12,782 nt of DNA. Origin: Phycisphaerae bacterium (GTDB lineage Bacteria > Planctomycetota > Phycisphaerae > Phycisphaerales > SM1A02). Positions within the stretch are counted from its first letter, which is position 1; every line of letters starts with the position of its first letter. The DNA is taken from contig NYVS01000024.1 of NCBI GenBank assembly GCA_002684755.1, forward strand, positions 2,529 to 15,310, written 5' to 3'. Both the position numbers and the translations under genes were made by a program. The notes under the pieces were generated by a model, which was not told the origin of the DNA, did not search any database, and worked only from the letters and a program-made list of their open reading frames with translations. Of the stretch, positions 6,094 through 12,782 are shown in pieces.

Positions 6094-7860
6094 TCAGGAC
6101 TCCGGTATCGACGTCGGGGCGCCCGCCTTCCCGTCCAGGGGGCGGATCCGCAACGATCGGAAGTCGACTTCGACGTCCATGTTCGCATGCAATTGGAGGG
6201 CGAGGTGCCCGCGGCGGCGTCCCGGGTCATTCCGCAGGCTTGCGGTCGGGTAGCCGTCGACGAAGACATCGACGTCCCCGCCCACCGCGCGGACCCGCAT
6301 CTCCAGCCATTCACCGCTTCGCGAACGAAGTTCCTCGATCATCGCGGGGTCGGGCTTGATCACCCAGCCGCGGCCGCGCGTCTCGTAGAGGCCGCCGACC
6401 TCGGGGGTGGGGTCGATCTCGGCCTGGAAGCCGCTCACGCCGATCGCGTCGCCCAGTTCCTCGACCCGGTGATAGAAGCCGGAGTCGCCCTTGTCGATGC
6501 GAAAGGAAAGGACTGCTTCGAAATCGTCGTACTCACGGTCCGTGACGAGCAGGCCGTGGCGGGGATCGTCCTTGGTGATGCGTCCTTCGAGCACCCCGTC
6601 GTTCCAGGTCCAGGTGCCACCGGGCAGGGTGTGCCATCCATCGAAGGAATCGGGGACGAGGAGTTCGGTCCAGTCGTTCGCGACCCAATCGTGATCACGA
6701 TCGAGCCCGAGCATCCTTCGATTGATGCGGCGGAACCGGATCTCCTCGTACGGATGGTCCTTGCCCGCCTCATAGAGGCACGCGAAGCCCGCCAGTCCCT
6801 GGCGGCCTCCGACCGTCGCCAGGGAGGAGTACGCGGAGGGACCGGCGTGAAGGACATTCCCCTTCGACCAGGTGCGACCGCCGTCCCGACTGCGACGGAT
6901 CGTCATATCGGTCCGTCCACTCGGGTTCGCGGGGTTGGAGAAGACGAGGACGCGGCCACCGTGGGACGCCACCATCGACGCCTGGCAGATCGGTTCGGGC
7001 AGGGCGGGGTCCCGGGTGACTTCGCTCCAGGTGTCGCCGCCATCGGTGGACCGCGACAGGGCTCGCGCACGCTTCGAGCGATCGTAGTTCCGCATGTTCA
7101 AGAGAAGGGATCCGTCCTCGAGTTCCGCGACCGCGCACTCATTCACCTGATGAGAAGGAGTCCTGCCCACGATCTTCCAGGTCCTGCCGTGGTCGTCGCT
7201 CGCGATGCAGTGCGAGTAGTAGTTCTTCGTCCTGGATTCGATGTGATCGCAGGGAATCAGGAGTCGACCCGACTTCGGGCCGGATCGAAGCTGGATGCCG
7301 TTGCCCGGCCCGGTGGCGTACCACGTCCAGTCAGGACGCTTGGCGGTGGATGTGATCTCACGGGGCTTGCTCCAGGTCGCGCCGTGGTCGTCGCTGGTCA
7401 GGACCCAGACGGTCCTGGTTCCCTCGGAGGTCCCGGCGATGATCTCTGATTCGTGGTCGTGTCCGAGGTTGCGAGTGGCGAGGAGGTGAATGGTGCCGTC
7501 GGACCAGTCGACGACGGGGCACGGATTCCCGCAGGTGTTCCCGCCGTCGTCCCAGACGACCTCGAGGTCGCTCCAGGTATCGCCTCCGTCGCCGCTTCGT
7601 CGCAACACCAGATCGATGTCGCCCGAGTCGCTGCGGCCGCCGACTCGACCTTCGGCGAAGGCGAGCAGGTCACCGTTCGTCGCTTCGATCAACGCTGGAA
7701 TCCGAAAGGTGTCGTAATCGGGACCACCGGAACGGAACACGACCCCGTCTTCCGCGGGTACCTCGTCGTCGATGAAGGACGCGGAGAGGTTCGTTGCGAG
7801 TTGTGCCGCGACCATGACCCCGAACCATTGCCGGACAAGGTGTGTGGATGGTGTCTTCAT
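6094..7860 (-). CDS. Secreted exo-alpha-sialidase (GH33) fused to a DUF1080 domain
   Basis: A 588-aa protein with a signal peptide (about 1-27). Residues about 40-380 are a six-bladed sialidase propeller: FRIP at 52-55 (Arg53, first arginine of the triad), GRSDSGDIDLV (Asp78, likely acid/base), and five Asp boxes S-x-D-x-G-x-x-W ending at Trp96, Trp163, Trp228, Trp278 and Trp331. Glu241 or Glu246, Arg257 (NMRN), Arg316 and the nucleophile Tyr344 (PSAYSSL) complete the site. It should release terminal sialic acids from external glycans. Residues about 398-578 match DUF1080/3-keto-disaccharide hydrolase (LLVPDSFDGWHTL, DGVLEG, YDDFEAVLSFR, GHLALQLH), a concanavalin-like fold that may bind or cleave sugars. 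The ATG at 7860 is preferred because AAGGA lies 7 nt upstream and the signal peptide starts there; the frame itself is open to 7965. Confidence 0.95.
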   Translation of the reverse strand: MKTPSTHLVRQWFGVMVAAQLATNLSASFIDDEVPAEDGVVFRSGGPDYDTFRIPALIEATNGDLLAFAEGRVGGRSDSGDIDLVLRRSGDGGDTWSDLEVVWDDGGNTCGNPCPVVDWSDGTIHLLATRNLGHDHESEIIAGTSEGTRTVWVLTSDDHGATWSKPREITSTAKRPDWTWYATGPGNGIQLRSGPKSGRLLIPCDHIESRTKNYYSHCIASDDHGRTWKIVGRTPSHQVNECAVAELEDGSLLLNMRNYDRSKRARALSRSTDGGDTWSEVTRDPALPEPICQASMVASHGGRVLVFSNPANPSGRTDMTIRRSRDGGRTWSKGNVLHAGPSAYSSLATVGGRQGLAGFACLYEAGKDHPYEEIRFRRINRRMLGLDRDHDWVANDWTELLVPDSFDGWHTLPGGTWTWNDGVLEGRITKDDPRHGLLVTDREYDDFEAVLSFRIDKGDSGFYHRVEELGDAIGVSGFQAEIDPTPEVGGLYETRGRGWVIKPDPAMIEELRSRSGEWLEMRVRAVGGDVDVFVDGYPTASLRNDPGRRRGHLALQLHANMDVEVDFRSLRIRPLDGKAGAPTSIPES

Positions 7861-7879
7861 GGGGTGTTCCTTGAAGAAG

Positions 7880-7885
7880 ATCATA
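7880..7885 (-). promoter_or_regulatory. Possible -10 box of the sialidase gene
   Basis: TATGAT on the minus strand matches the -10 consensus at five of six positions and predicts a start near 7873, giving a 5' leader of about 13 nt that begins just at the AAGGA ribosome site. No -35 box stands 16-18 nt upstream, so the promoter may need an activator. Confidence 0.4.
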
Positions 7886-7922
7886 AGACTCGCTCCGGCG
7901 CCGGGGCTTGCTGGAATCGGTT

Positions 7923-7938
7923 GGATCGATATCGATCC
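7923..7938. promoter_or_regulatory. 16-bp perfect palindrome upstream of the sialidase
   Basis: GGATCGATATCGATCC is a perfect palindrome centred about 57 nt upstream of the predicted sialidase start, where class I activators often bind. GATCGA words are common throughout this DNA, which lowers its weight. Confidence 0.4.
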
Positions 7939-8105
7939 TGCACACGGATGGAGCGGGTTTCGCACATTCGACGGGCTCGTCGACCACTGTCATCGGGATT
8001 CCTTCGTCGAAATTCCCCGTGCGACGGACGAACGGCGTGCCGGACTTTGAATCAGTAAATGCGAAAACACTGCAAAAACAGGGGTTCAGGCATTTCGGAC
8101 GTTTC

Positions 8106-8159
8106 GATCGACTGTTTGGTGATGTCTTTGATCGACCGTTTGGTGGTTTCTTTGATCGA
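8106..8159. repeat. 24-bp tandem direct repeat, two full copies plus a third start
   Basis: Copies begin GATCGA at 8106, 8130 and 8154, exactly 24 bp apart. The two complete copies (8106-8129 and 8130-8153) share GATCGA, GTTTGGTG and TCTTT and differ at 3 of 24 positions; the third copy breaks off after GATCGA. It lies 155-208 nt upstream of the beta-helix gene. It could be a protein-binding array or a small slippage-derived repeat. Confidence 0.75.
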
Positions 8160-8313
8160 TACAGCGTGCGGCTCCGGGAAAACGCTTGTTCGAGATTTCC
8201 GCGCGTTCTACGTTCGGGTTGCGCGGAAGGATTCTCGCGTGCTCCGGTTCTCGAAGCGGATTCGTTTCCGGATGTTCCCAAACCCTGTGTTCTCATAAAT
8301 CGGAGAGAAAGAT

Positions 8314-9855
8314 ATGAGCCGAACGAATCGTTTCAACCGAATCGCAGCCTTCGCGGGCGTCGCCGTGCTCGGTGCCGCCGCGCACGCGGGCATCGAAGGT
8401 GATGATTGCGGAAGCGCGATCGAAATCATGCCGAACACGTCCTACGCGTTCGACACCTCCATCATGAACCCCAGTTTCGTGGCCGGTAGCGACTCCCTGT
8501 GCCCGGGTACGTTCCTGAACTGGTTCTCGAGCCAGCGGGACGTCTGGTACACCTGGACGCCCGACTCGGACAGTTCCGTCCTCTTCACGACGTGCGACAC
8601 CACCAGTTACGACACCTCGATCATCATCTACGAGGGTGGCTGCACGACCGCCGACCAGATCGCCTGCAACGGTGATTCGGCAAGCGACGCCGGCTGCCAG
8701 CAGTTCCACGCTTCGGTGCTCGTCGACGTCACTGCAGGAAGCACCTACTACATGCGTATCGGTGGCTACAACGGTGATGTGGGAACCGGCACCTTCTCCG
8801 CGGACGTCTGTGAAGGCAATACCGTCACGGTCTGCTCCAGCGGTTGCGACTTCACGAACATCGCCGCGGCGATCAATTCGGTGGGTTGCGACACCACGAT
8901 CGAGCTCGGTCCTGGAACCTACAACCAGTTCTTCAACCTGCAGTCCAGCGCGAAGTTCACCATCCGCGGCCAGGTCGACAAGGATGGCAACCCGACCACG
9001 ATCATGCAGGGAAACAACAACCGTGGCTTCACCAACAATGGCGGAAACCAGGGCTTCGAGAACCTGATCTTCCAGGGCTTCAGTTCCGGTGGCGACGGTG
9101 GCGCGATCCTCAACGGGGGTAACGCCTACATCCGGAACTGCGTCTTCCGCAACAACAACTCGAACGCTGGTGGCGGAGCGATCTGCTTCGTCGGTGCTCA
9201 GATGTCCGAGATCAGCGACACGCTGTTCGAGAACAACACCGCCGCGTACGGCGGCGCCACCTTCTTCCCGGCCAACGGCGGGGTCAACCAGCCGGTGTTC
9301 ACCAACTGCCAGTGGCTCAACAACTACGCCGGCGGCCCCGGCGGCGCCGTGGCCGCGGGTGGTAGCTGGGTGCAGTTCTACGGATGCCTCATGGAAGGCA
9401 ATGTGGGTGATCTGATCAACAGCGGCAGCTTCGGTGGCGGTGCCATGCACCTCAACGCCGGCGGACAGCCCCGGGTCGAAGACTGCGTCGTCGTCAACAA
9501 CAGCGCCAACGGTTCCGCGTGCGGCGCGGCGATCTGGTCGGGTGGTGACACCGTCGTCACGGTGGTCAACAGCACCATGTGCAACAACGATTGCAGCGGC
9601 AACATCAACGGTTACTTCGGTGGTGACGGCACCATCGTCGACGGTGGTGGCAACGACGTTTCCGCCGAATGTGCCGATCCTTTCTGCCTGGGCGACATCA
9701 ACCTCGACACCGTCGTGAACGCGGCCGACCTCGGTCTGCTCATCGGCGAGTGGGGTTGCAAGGGCGAATGCGTCGCCGACCTCAACGAGGACGGCATGGT
9801 CAACGCAGCCGACCTCGGGCTTCTCATCGGCGCCTGGGGCCAGTGCGCTCCCTGA
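8314..9855 (+). CDS. Secreted parallel beta-helix protein with C-terminal dockerin
   Basis: A 513-aa exported protein. The signal peptide is about 1-25 (AAAHA|G). Residues about 27-165 resemble a bacterial pre-peptidase-type beta-sandwich (CGSAIEI, RDVWYTWTP, YYMRIGGYNGDVGTGTFS). Residues about 168-450 read as a right-handed parallel beta-helix of the pectin-lyase type: it opens VTVCSSGCDFTNIAAAINSV, then repeats Gly/Asn-rich coils with N..F.NN and GGA turns. A dockerin-like pair follows: EF-hand loops starting at Asp461 (DINLDTVVNAAD) and Asp489 (DLNEDGMVNAAD), each ending LLIGxWG. Calcium binding is expected. No catalytic residues can be assigned, so it may be a polysaccharide-active enzyme or an adhesin/structural protein. 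Many Cys residues fit an oxidising location. GGAG (8302-8305) lies 8 nt before the ATG. Confidence 0.9.
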   Translation: MSRTNRFNRIAAFAGVAVLGAAAHAGIEGDDCGSAIEIMPNTSYAFDTSIMNPSFVAGSDSLCPGTFLNWFSSQRDVWYTWTPDSDSSVLFTTCDTTSYDTSIIIYEGGCTTADQIACNGDSASDAGCQQFHASVLVDVTAGSTYYMRIGGYNGDVGTGTFSADVCEGNTVTVCSSGCDFTNIAAAINSVGCDTTIELGPGTYNQFFNLQSSAKFTIRGQVDKDGNPTTIMQGNNNRGFTNNGGNQGFENLIFQGFSSGGDGGAILNGGNAYIRNCVFRNNNSNAGGGAICFVGAQMSEISDTLFENNTAAYGGATFFPANGGVNQPVFTNCQWLNNYAGGPGGAVAAGGSWVQFYGCLMEGNVGDLINSGSFGGGAMHLNAGGQPRVEDCVVVNNSANGSACGAAIWSGGDTVVTVVNSTMCNNDCSGNINGYFGGDGTIVDGGGNDVSAECADPFCLGDINLDTVVNAADLGLLIGEWGCKGECVADLNEDGMVNAADLGLLIGAWGQCAP

Positions 9856-9886
9856 TTGGCTCTGATCCTCCTGATCGGCCAGGGCG

Positions 9887-9920
9887 GGCCTGTCATCTGC
9901 GTTCTCGCAGATGGCAGGCC
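9887..9920 (+). terminator. Strong 15-bp hairpin after the beta-helix gene
   Basis: Positions 9887-9901 pair with 9906-9920 over 15 bp, with one G-T wobble and a TTCT loop, starting 31 nt past the stop codon. Placement and strength suit a terminator or a 3'-end stabiliser. The following bases (TCGGCCGTTC) lack a T tract, so it is not a textbook intrinsic terminator. Confidence 0.6.
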
Positions 9921-10067
9921 TCGGCCGTTCAGGGAGGGCGGCGGGAATGCCCGCGGGGGGGTGATGTTCGGACCGGATCGGATTCGAATCGAGGGCTGGA
10001 AAGTGCAGGGAAACGCTTCTGTTTCAGAGGGAATCCCGGCTTCAGCGATTTTCGGGCGCATGTTTCA

Positions 10068-10084
10068 ATCGTTCCAGGAACGAT
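10068..10084. promoter_or_regulatory. 8+8 perfect palindrome before the haloperoxidase gene
   Basis: ATCGTTCC (10068-10075) and GAACGAT with its preceding G (10077-10084) are perfect reverse complements around a single A. The element ends 21 nt before the ATG at 10106 and about 7 nt before the ribosome site. It could be an operator or, in RNA, a 7-bp hairpin with a 3-nt loop near the ribosome site. Confidence 0.45.
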
Positions 10085-10105
10085 CCTGAACAGGAAGGCA
10101 AGGCC

Positions 10106-12199
10106 ATGTTTGATTCAATGAGGATGACGACGCTCGGTGTGCTCCTGGCCTCGGCCGGTGCTGCGATCGCGCCGACGGCCCATGGTCAGTCCGACGAGCA
10201 TTCCGTCGCCCGGCAGTGGAACGAGATCACGCTTGAATCGATTCGAGGCGATTTCGCGCGACCGGTGGTCCACGCCAGGAATCTCTTTCACATCTCCGCC
10301 GCGATGTGGGACGCCTGGTCCTGCTACGAAACCGGACCGACGCCCTGGCTCTTCGGTGAAGACGAGCTCACGGCGCGTGATCTCGACGTCGATCGACGCA
10401 CGGCGATCTCCTACGCGGCATATCGGATCCTCGTGCATCGCTTCGCCGATTCTCCGGGGTTCGAGGAACTCGGTCCGGAGTACGACGCGCTCATGATCGA
10501 ACTCGGTCACGATCCCGCCTACACCGAAACCGTCGGGGACGACCCGGCTGCGATCGGGAATCGGATCGCAGCGGCCTACATCGCCTTCGGCGAGCAGGAC
10601 AACGCGAACGAACGGAACGACTACGCGAACCAGTGGTATCGCCCCGTGAACCTGCCGATCTATCCGGAGGAGCCCGGCAACCTCCTCGAGCGACCGAATC
10701 GCTGGCAGCCCATCGGATTCGAGGAGTTCATCGATCAGTCCGGCAACGTGATCGAAGGCGGTGTGCCGCCGTTTCTCGGTCCCGAGTGGGGCGGCGTGAC
10801 GCCGTTCGGTCTCCGGCCGGAACAGCGGACCACGAGCCATCGTGACGGGCGTGACTGGAGTTTCTACCTCGATCCGGGGTCGCCCCCGTTGATCGGGACG
10901 GATCGGGAATTGGAATACCTCGATGGCTTCGAGCAGGTGCTCGTCTGGTCGTCGCATCTCGATGCCGGGGACGACGTCCTCTGGGACGTGAGTCCGAATC
11001 GGATCGGCAACGCGGAGCTTCCGACGGATCCCGCCGATTTCGACGGCTTCTACGACTACCTCGAGGGTGGGGATGGGAGTCAGGGGTACGAGACGAATCC
11101 CGTGACCGGTGAGCCCTTTCCCCAGCAGTTCGTTCCGCGTGGCGACTACACGCGGGTACTCGCCGAGTTCTGGGCGGACGGGCCTGATTCCGAGACGCCG
11201 CCGGGACACTGGTTCACCATTCTCAACGACGTGATGGATCACCCGGAGTTCGATCGCAGGATCGGCGGCGTGGGCGAGGTTCTCGGAGAACTGGAATACG
11301 ACGTCAAGGCGTACCTTGCCATGGGTGGTTGCATGCATGATGCGGCGATCACCGCCTGGGGCGTCAAGGGCTGGTACGACTACGTCCGTCCGGTGTCCGT
11401 CGTCCGCTGGATGGCGGAGAACGGTCAGCGGTCCGATCCCAAGCTTCCCAACTATCATCCGCGCGGACTCCGGATCATCCCGGGCCTGGTTGAAGTCGTG
11501 ACCGAGGAGACGACCGCTCCCGGCGAGCGGCATGAACATCTGGCGGGTGCCGGGAATGCGAACGTGGGGAAGATCGCCGCGTTCTGCTGGCGTGGTCCCG
11601 ATTTCATCAACGATCCCGAGATCGACACCGCCGGCTGCGGATGGACCCTGGCCGAGTCATGGTGGCCGTATCAGCGACCGACGTTCGTGACGCCGAACTT
11701 CGCAGGCTACGTGTCGGGGCATTCGACCTTCAGTCGGGCCGCCGCGGAGCTGATGACGCTCATGACCGGCAGCGAGTACTTCCCCGGCGGACTCGGCGAG
11801 TACCTGGCGCGACGTGGGCAGTTCCTCGTCTTCGAGGACGGACCGTCGGTCGACGTGCGACTCCAGTGGGTCAGTTACCGTGACGCGAGCGATCAGTGCT
11901 CGCTGAGTCGGATCTGGGGCGGCATCCATCCTCCGGCCGACGACCTGCCGGGCCGGCTCATGGGACTCGTGATCGGTCCGCAGGCCTGGGACCTCGCGGT
12001 GCAACTCTATGAGGGTGGTGGGGGCGGCTGTGCCGAGGACATCAACGGTGACGGCGTCGTGAATGCGGCCGACCTGGGCTCGCTCATCGGGAACTGGGGT
12101 TGTACCGGCCCCGACTGCGTCGCCGACGTGAACCAGGACGGCATCGTGAACTCCGCCGACCTCGGCCTGGTGATCGGGGCCTGGAACCAGGACTGCTGA
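10106..12199 (+). CDS. Secreted vanadium-dependent haloperoxidase with C-terminal dockerin
   Basis: A 697-aa exported protein; signal peptide about 1-27 (TAHG|Q). The core (about 30-635) belongs to the vanadium haloperoxidase/PAP2 superfamily, which oxidises halides with hydrogen peroxide. The vanadate pocket of Curvularia chloroperoxidase maps by spacing: Trp418-x2-Lys421-x6-Arg428-Pro (W350, K353, R360 there), Ser537-Gly538-His539 (S402-G403-H404) and Arg602-x5-His608 (R490, H496), the last in RIWGGIHPPADD. Phe532 lies where the fungal chloroperoxidase has Phe397 and bromoperoxidases have His. Val536 replaces the usual Pro of PSGH. Residues 644-694 are two dockerin EF-hands (DINGDGVVNAAD, DVNQDGIVNSAD), joined by a short Gly-rich linker. 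AGGAAGG (10092-10098) precedes the ATG. It faces the peptidase gene, with 16 nt between stops. Substrate halide and vanadium use are inferred. Confidence 0.94.
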   Translation: MFDSMRMTTLGVLLASAGAAIAPTAHGQSDEHSVARQWNEITLESIRGDFARPVVHARNLFHISAAMWDAWSCYETGPTPWLFGEDELTARDLDVDRRTAISYAAYRILVHRFADSPGFEELGPEYDALMIELGHDPAYTETVGDDPAAIGNRIAAAYIAFGEQDNANERNDYANQWYRPVNLPIYPEEPGNLLERPNRWQPIGFEEFIDQSGNVIEGGVPPFLGPEWGGVTPFGLRPEQRTTSHRDGRDWSFYLDPGSPPLIGTDRELEYLDGFEQVLVWSSHLDAGDDVLWDVSPNRIGNAELPTDPADFDGFYDYLEGGDGSQGYETNPVTGEPFPQQFVPRGDYTRVLAEFWADGPDSETPPGHWFTILNDVMDHPEFDRRIGGVGEVLGELEYDVKAYLAMGGCMHDAAITAWGVKGWYDYVRPVSVVRWMAENGQRSDPKLPNYHPRGLRIIPGLVEVVTEETTAPGERHEHLAGAGNANVGKIAAFCWRGPDFINDPEIDTAGCGWTLAESWWPYQRPTFVTPNFAGYVSGHSTFSRAAAELMTLMTGSEYFPGGLGEYLARRGQFLVFEDGPSVDVRLQWVSYRDASDQCSLSRIWGGIHPPADDLPGRLMGLVIGPQAWDLAVQLYEGGGGGCAEDINGDGVVNAADLGSLIGNWGCTGPDCVADVNQDGIVNSADLGLVIGAWNQDC

Positions 12200-12215
12200 T
12201 CCGTCGCGACGCCGG

Positions 12216-12782
12216 TCAACCGTCGCCGAGAAGCTTGCGTTCGAGGAAGTCCATGCGCCGCCGATGCCCGTAGGGGGTCTCGGCGGCGCCGTGGCCGGCG
12301 GTTGGGAGCAGCACGAACTCGAAGTCCTTGTCGGCCTTGACCAGCGCGTCCACGACCTGGATCGTCGAAGTGGGGTCGACGTTCCTGTCCAGCCCCCCGA
12401 GGATGAGCATGAGCTCGCCGGTCAGCCGGTGGGCGTTCGTCACGTTCGACTGCTCCGCGTAGTGGGGGCCGATCGGCCAGCCCATCCAGAGTTCGTTCCA
12501 CCAGATCTTGTCCATTCGATTGTCGTGGCATCCGCAGTCCGCCACCGCGACGTCGTAGAAGTCGCCGAAGGCGAGGAGTGCCCGGAGTGCGCTCTGCCCG
12601 CCGGCGCTTCCGCCGTAGACGCCCACTCGATCGAGATTCATCCACGGGCGATTCTTCGCGGCGGCCTTCATCCAGGCGATCCGATCGGGGAATCCCGAGT
12701 CTCCGAGATTCTTCCAGGCCACGTCGTGGAACGCCTTGGATCTCCAGTTCGTGCCCATGCCGTCGATCTGCACCACGATGAA
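12216..12782 (-). CDS. Prolyl-oligopeptidase-family (S9) serine peptidase, C-terminal part
   Basis: The last 188 codons of a gene that continues past the right edge (the frame is open through 12782; the GTG at 12776 is internal). It is the alpha/beta-hydrolase catalytic domain of the S9/DPP-IV type. All three catalytic residues are visible, numbered from the edge: Ser59 in [10 protein letters not shown], Asp132 in [10 protein letters not shown], and His164 in PTAGHGAAE. The segment [14 protein letters not shown] is typical of the strand before the nucleophile elbow. An N-terminal beta-propeller is expected outside the window. In the family these enzymes cut oligopeptides, often after proline; exact specificity is unknown. 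YGGSAGG replaces the GWSYGG of true DPP-IV, so 'S9-family peptidase' is as far as the evidence goes. It converges on the haloperoxidase gene with no room for separate terminators. Confidence 0.93.
   Translation of the reverse strand, partial: FIVVQIDGMGTNWRSKAFHDVAWKNLGDSGFPDRIAWMKAAAKNRPWMNLDRVGVYGGSAGGQSALRALLAFGDFYDVAVADCGCHDNRMDKIWWNELWMGWPIGPHYAEQSNVTNAHRLTGELMLILGGLDRNVDPTSTIQVVDALVKADKDFEFVLLPTAGHGAAETPYGHRRRMDFLERKLLGDG

Larger units (their letters stand above)
7861..8313. other. Regulatory interval between divergent sialidase and beta-helix genes
   Basis: About 450 bp with no convincing gene. It holds a TATGAT -10 candidate for the sialidase (7880-7885), a 10-bp palindrome CCGGCGCCGG (7895-7904), a 16-bp palindrome (7923-7938), a 24-bp tandem repeat (8106-8159) and a CCGCGC/GCGCGG inverted repeat (8199-8204 and 8221-8226). 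A weak plus-strand promoter, TTGTTC (8186-8191) then 17 nt then TACGTT (8209-8214), could serve the gene at 8314. A plus-strand frame at 8059-8298 has no ribosome site and was not called. Confidence 0.6.

Noticed and set aside
6187..7449. A 420-codon plus-strand frame opposite the sialidase
   Set aside because: It mirrors the sialidase coding sequence; the five Asp boxes and catalytic residues fix the minus strand as coding.
8106..8159. Possible CRISPR array
   Set aside because: The copies abut without spacers and there are only two full units; no cas genes are nearby.
8059..8298. A 79-codon plus-strand frame ending 15 nt before the beta-helix gene
   Set aside because: No ribosome site precedes its ATG; the peptide is basic without recognisable features, and much of its regularity comes from the 24-bp repeat. 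A real small gene cannot be excluded.
8293..9450. A 385-codon minus-strand frame opposite the beta-helix gene
   Set aside because: The Val/Gly/Asp-rich antisense translation is a by-product of repetitive beta-helix codons; the plus strand has the signal peptide, ribosome site and dockerin.
10115..11539. A 474-codon open frame on the minus strand inside the haloperoxidase gene
   Set aside because: The sense strand encodes the clear enzyme; the antisense peptide is compositionally typical of a shadow frame and has no ribosome site or domain.

Overview
The window looks like chromosomal DNA from a marine-type planctomycete, most likely a Phycisphaerae/Phycisphaerales relative. The reasons are uniformly high GC with strongly GC-biased third codon positions, several large secreted enzymes with N-terminal signal peptides, and two proteins ending in paired dockerin-like EF-hand modules of the 'D-x-N-x-D-x-V-V-N-A-A-D-L-G-x-L-I-G-x-W' type that are common in that class. 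The placement is inference from protein style; there is no rRNA or other marker here.

Layout. Positions 1-93 (minus) hold the first 31 codons of a protein that leaves the left edge. Two tRNA genes follow on the plus strand, tRNA-Ser(GGA) at 115-203 and tRNA-Pro(GGG) at 255-328, closed by a strong intrinsic terminator at 338-376. Next comes a two-gene minus-strand operon: a TetR-family regulator (1179-1793) and an iron-sulfur cluster repair di-iron protein of the RIC/YtfE/ScdA family (422-1123). Its promoter (TTGATT, 17 nt, TACAAT; 1800-1828) overlaps a perfect 9+9 inverted repeat and puts the predicted transcription start on the regulator's ATG, suggesting a leaderless, self-repressed message.

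After about 450 bp without a convincing gene, two plus-strand genes lie close together: a secreted class-C beta-lactamase-like serine hydrolase (2278-3450) and a secreted three-domain phosphoesterase with a LamG-like lectin fold, a purple-acid-phosphatase-type Fn3 domain and a calcineurin-like catalytic domain (3491-5428). Facing them is a minus-strand group: an exo-sialidase fused to a DUF1080/3-keto-disaccharide-hydrolase-type domain (6094-7860), then two small unrecognised proteins of 67 and 98 aa whose genes overlap by GTGA (5764-5967 and 5471-5767).

A regulatory-looking interval of about 450 bp (7861-8313) holds a 16-bp perfect palindrome and a 24-bp tandem repeat. Beyond it are two plus-strand secreted proteins with dockerin tails: a parallel beta-helix protein (8314-9855) and a vanadium-dependent haloperoxidase whose vanadate-site residues can all be placed (10106-12199). 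The window ends in the C-terminal part of a prolyl-oligopeptidase-family serine peptidase (12216-12782, minus).

How the genes work together. The right two thirds reads as a set of exported enzymes for attacking or modifying external polymers and organic matter (sialidase, phosphoesterase, serine hydrolase, peptidase, haloperoxidase, beta-helix protein). The TetR-RIC operon is a cytoplasmic module for nitrosative or oxidative damage to iron-sulfur clusters. No single known multi-gene system such as a defence island, CRISPR array or prophage is present. The least explained parts are the dockerin-haloperoxidase fusion, the coupled 67/98-aa pair and the leaderless TetR promoter.
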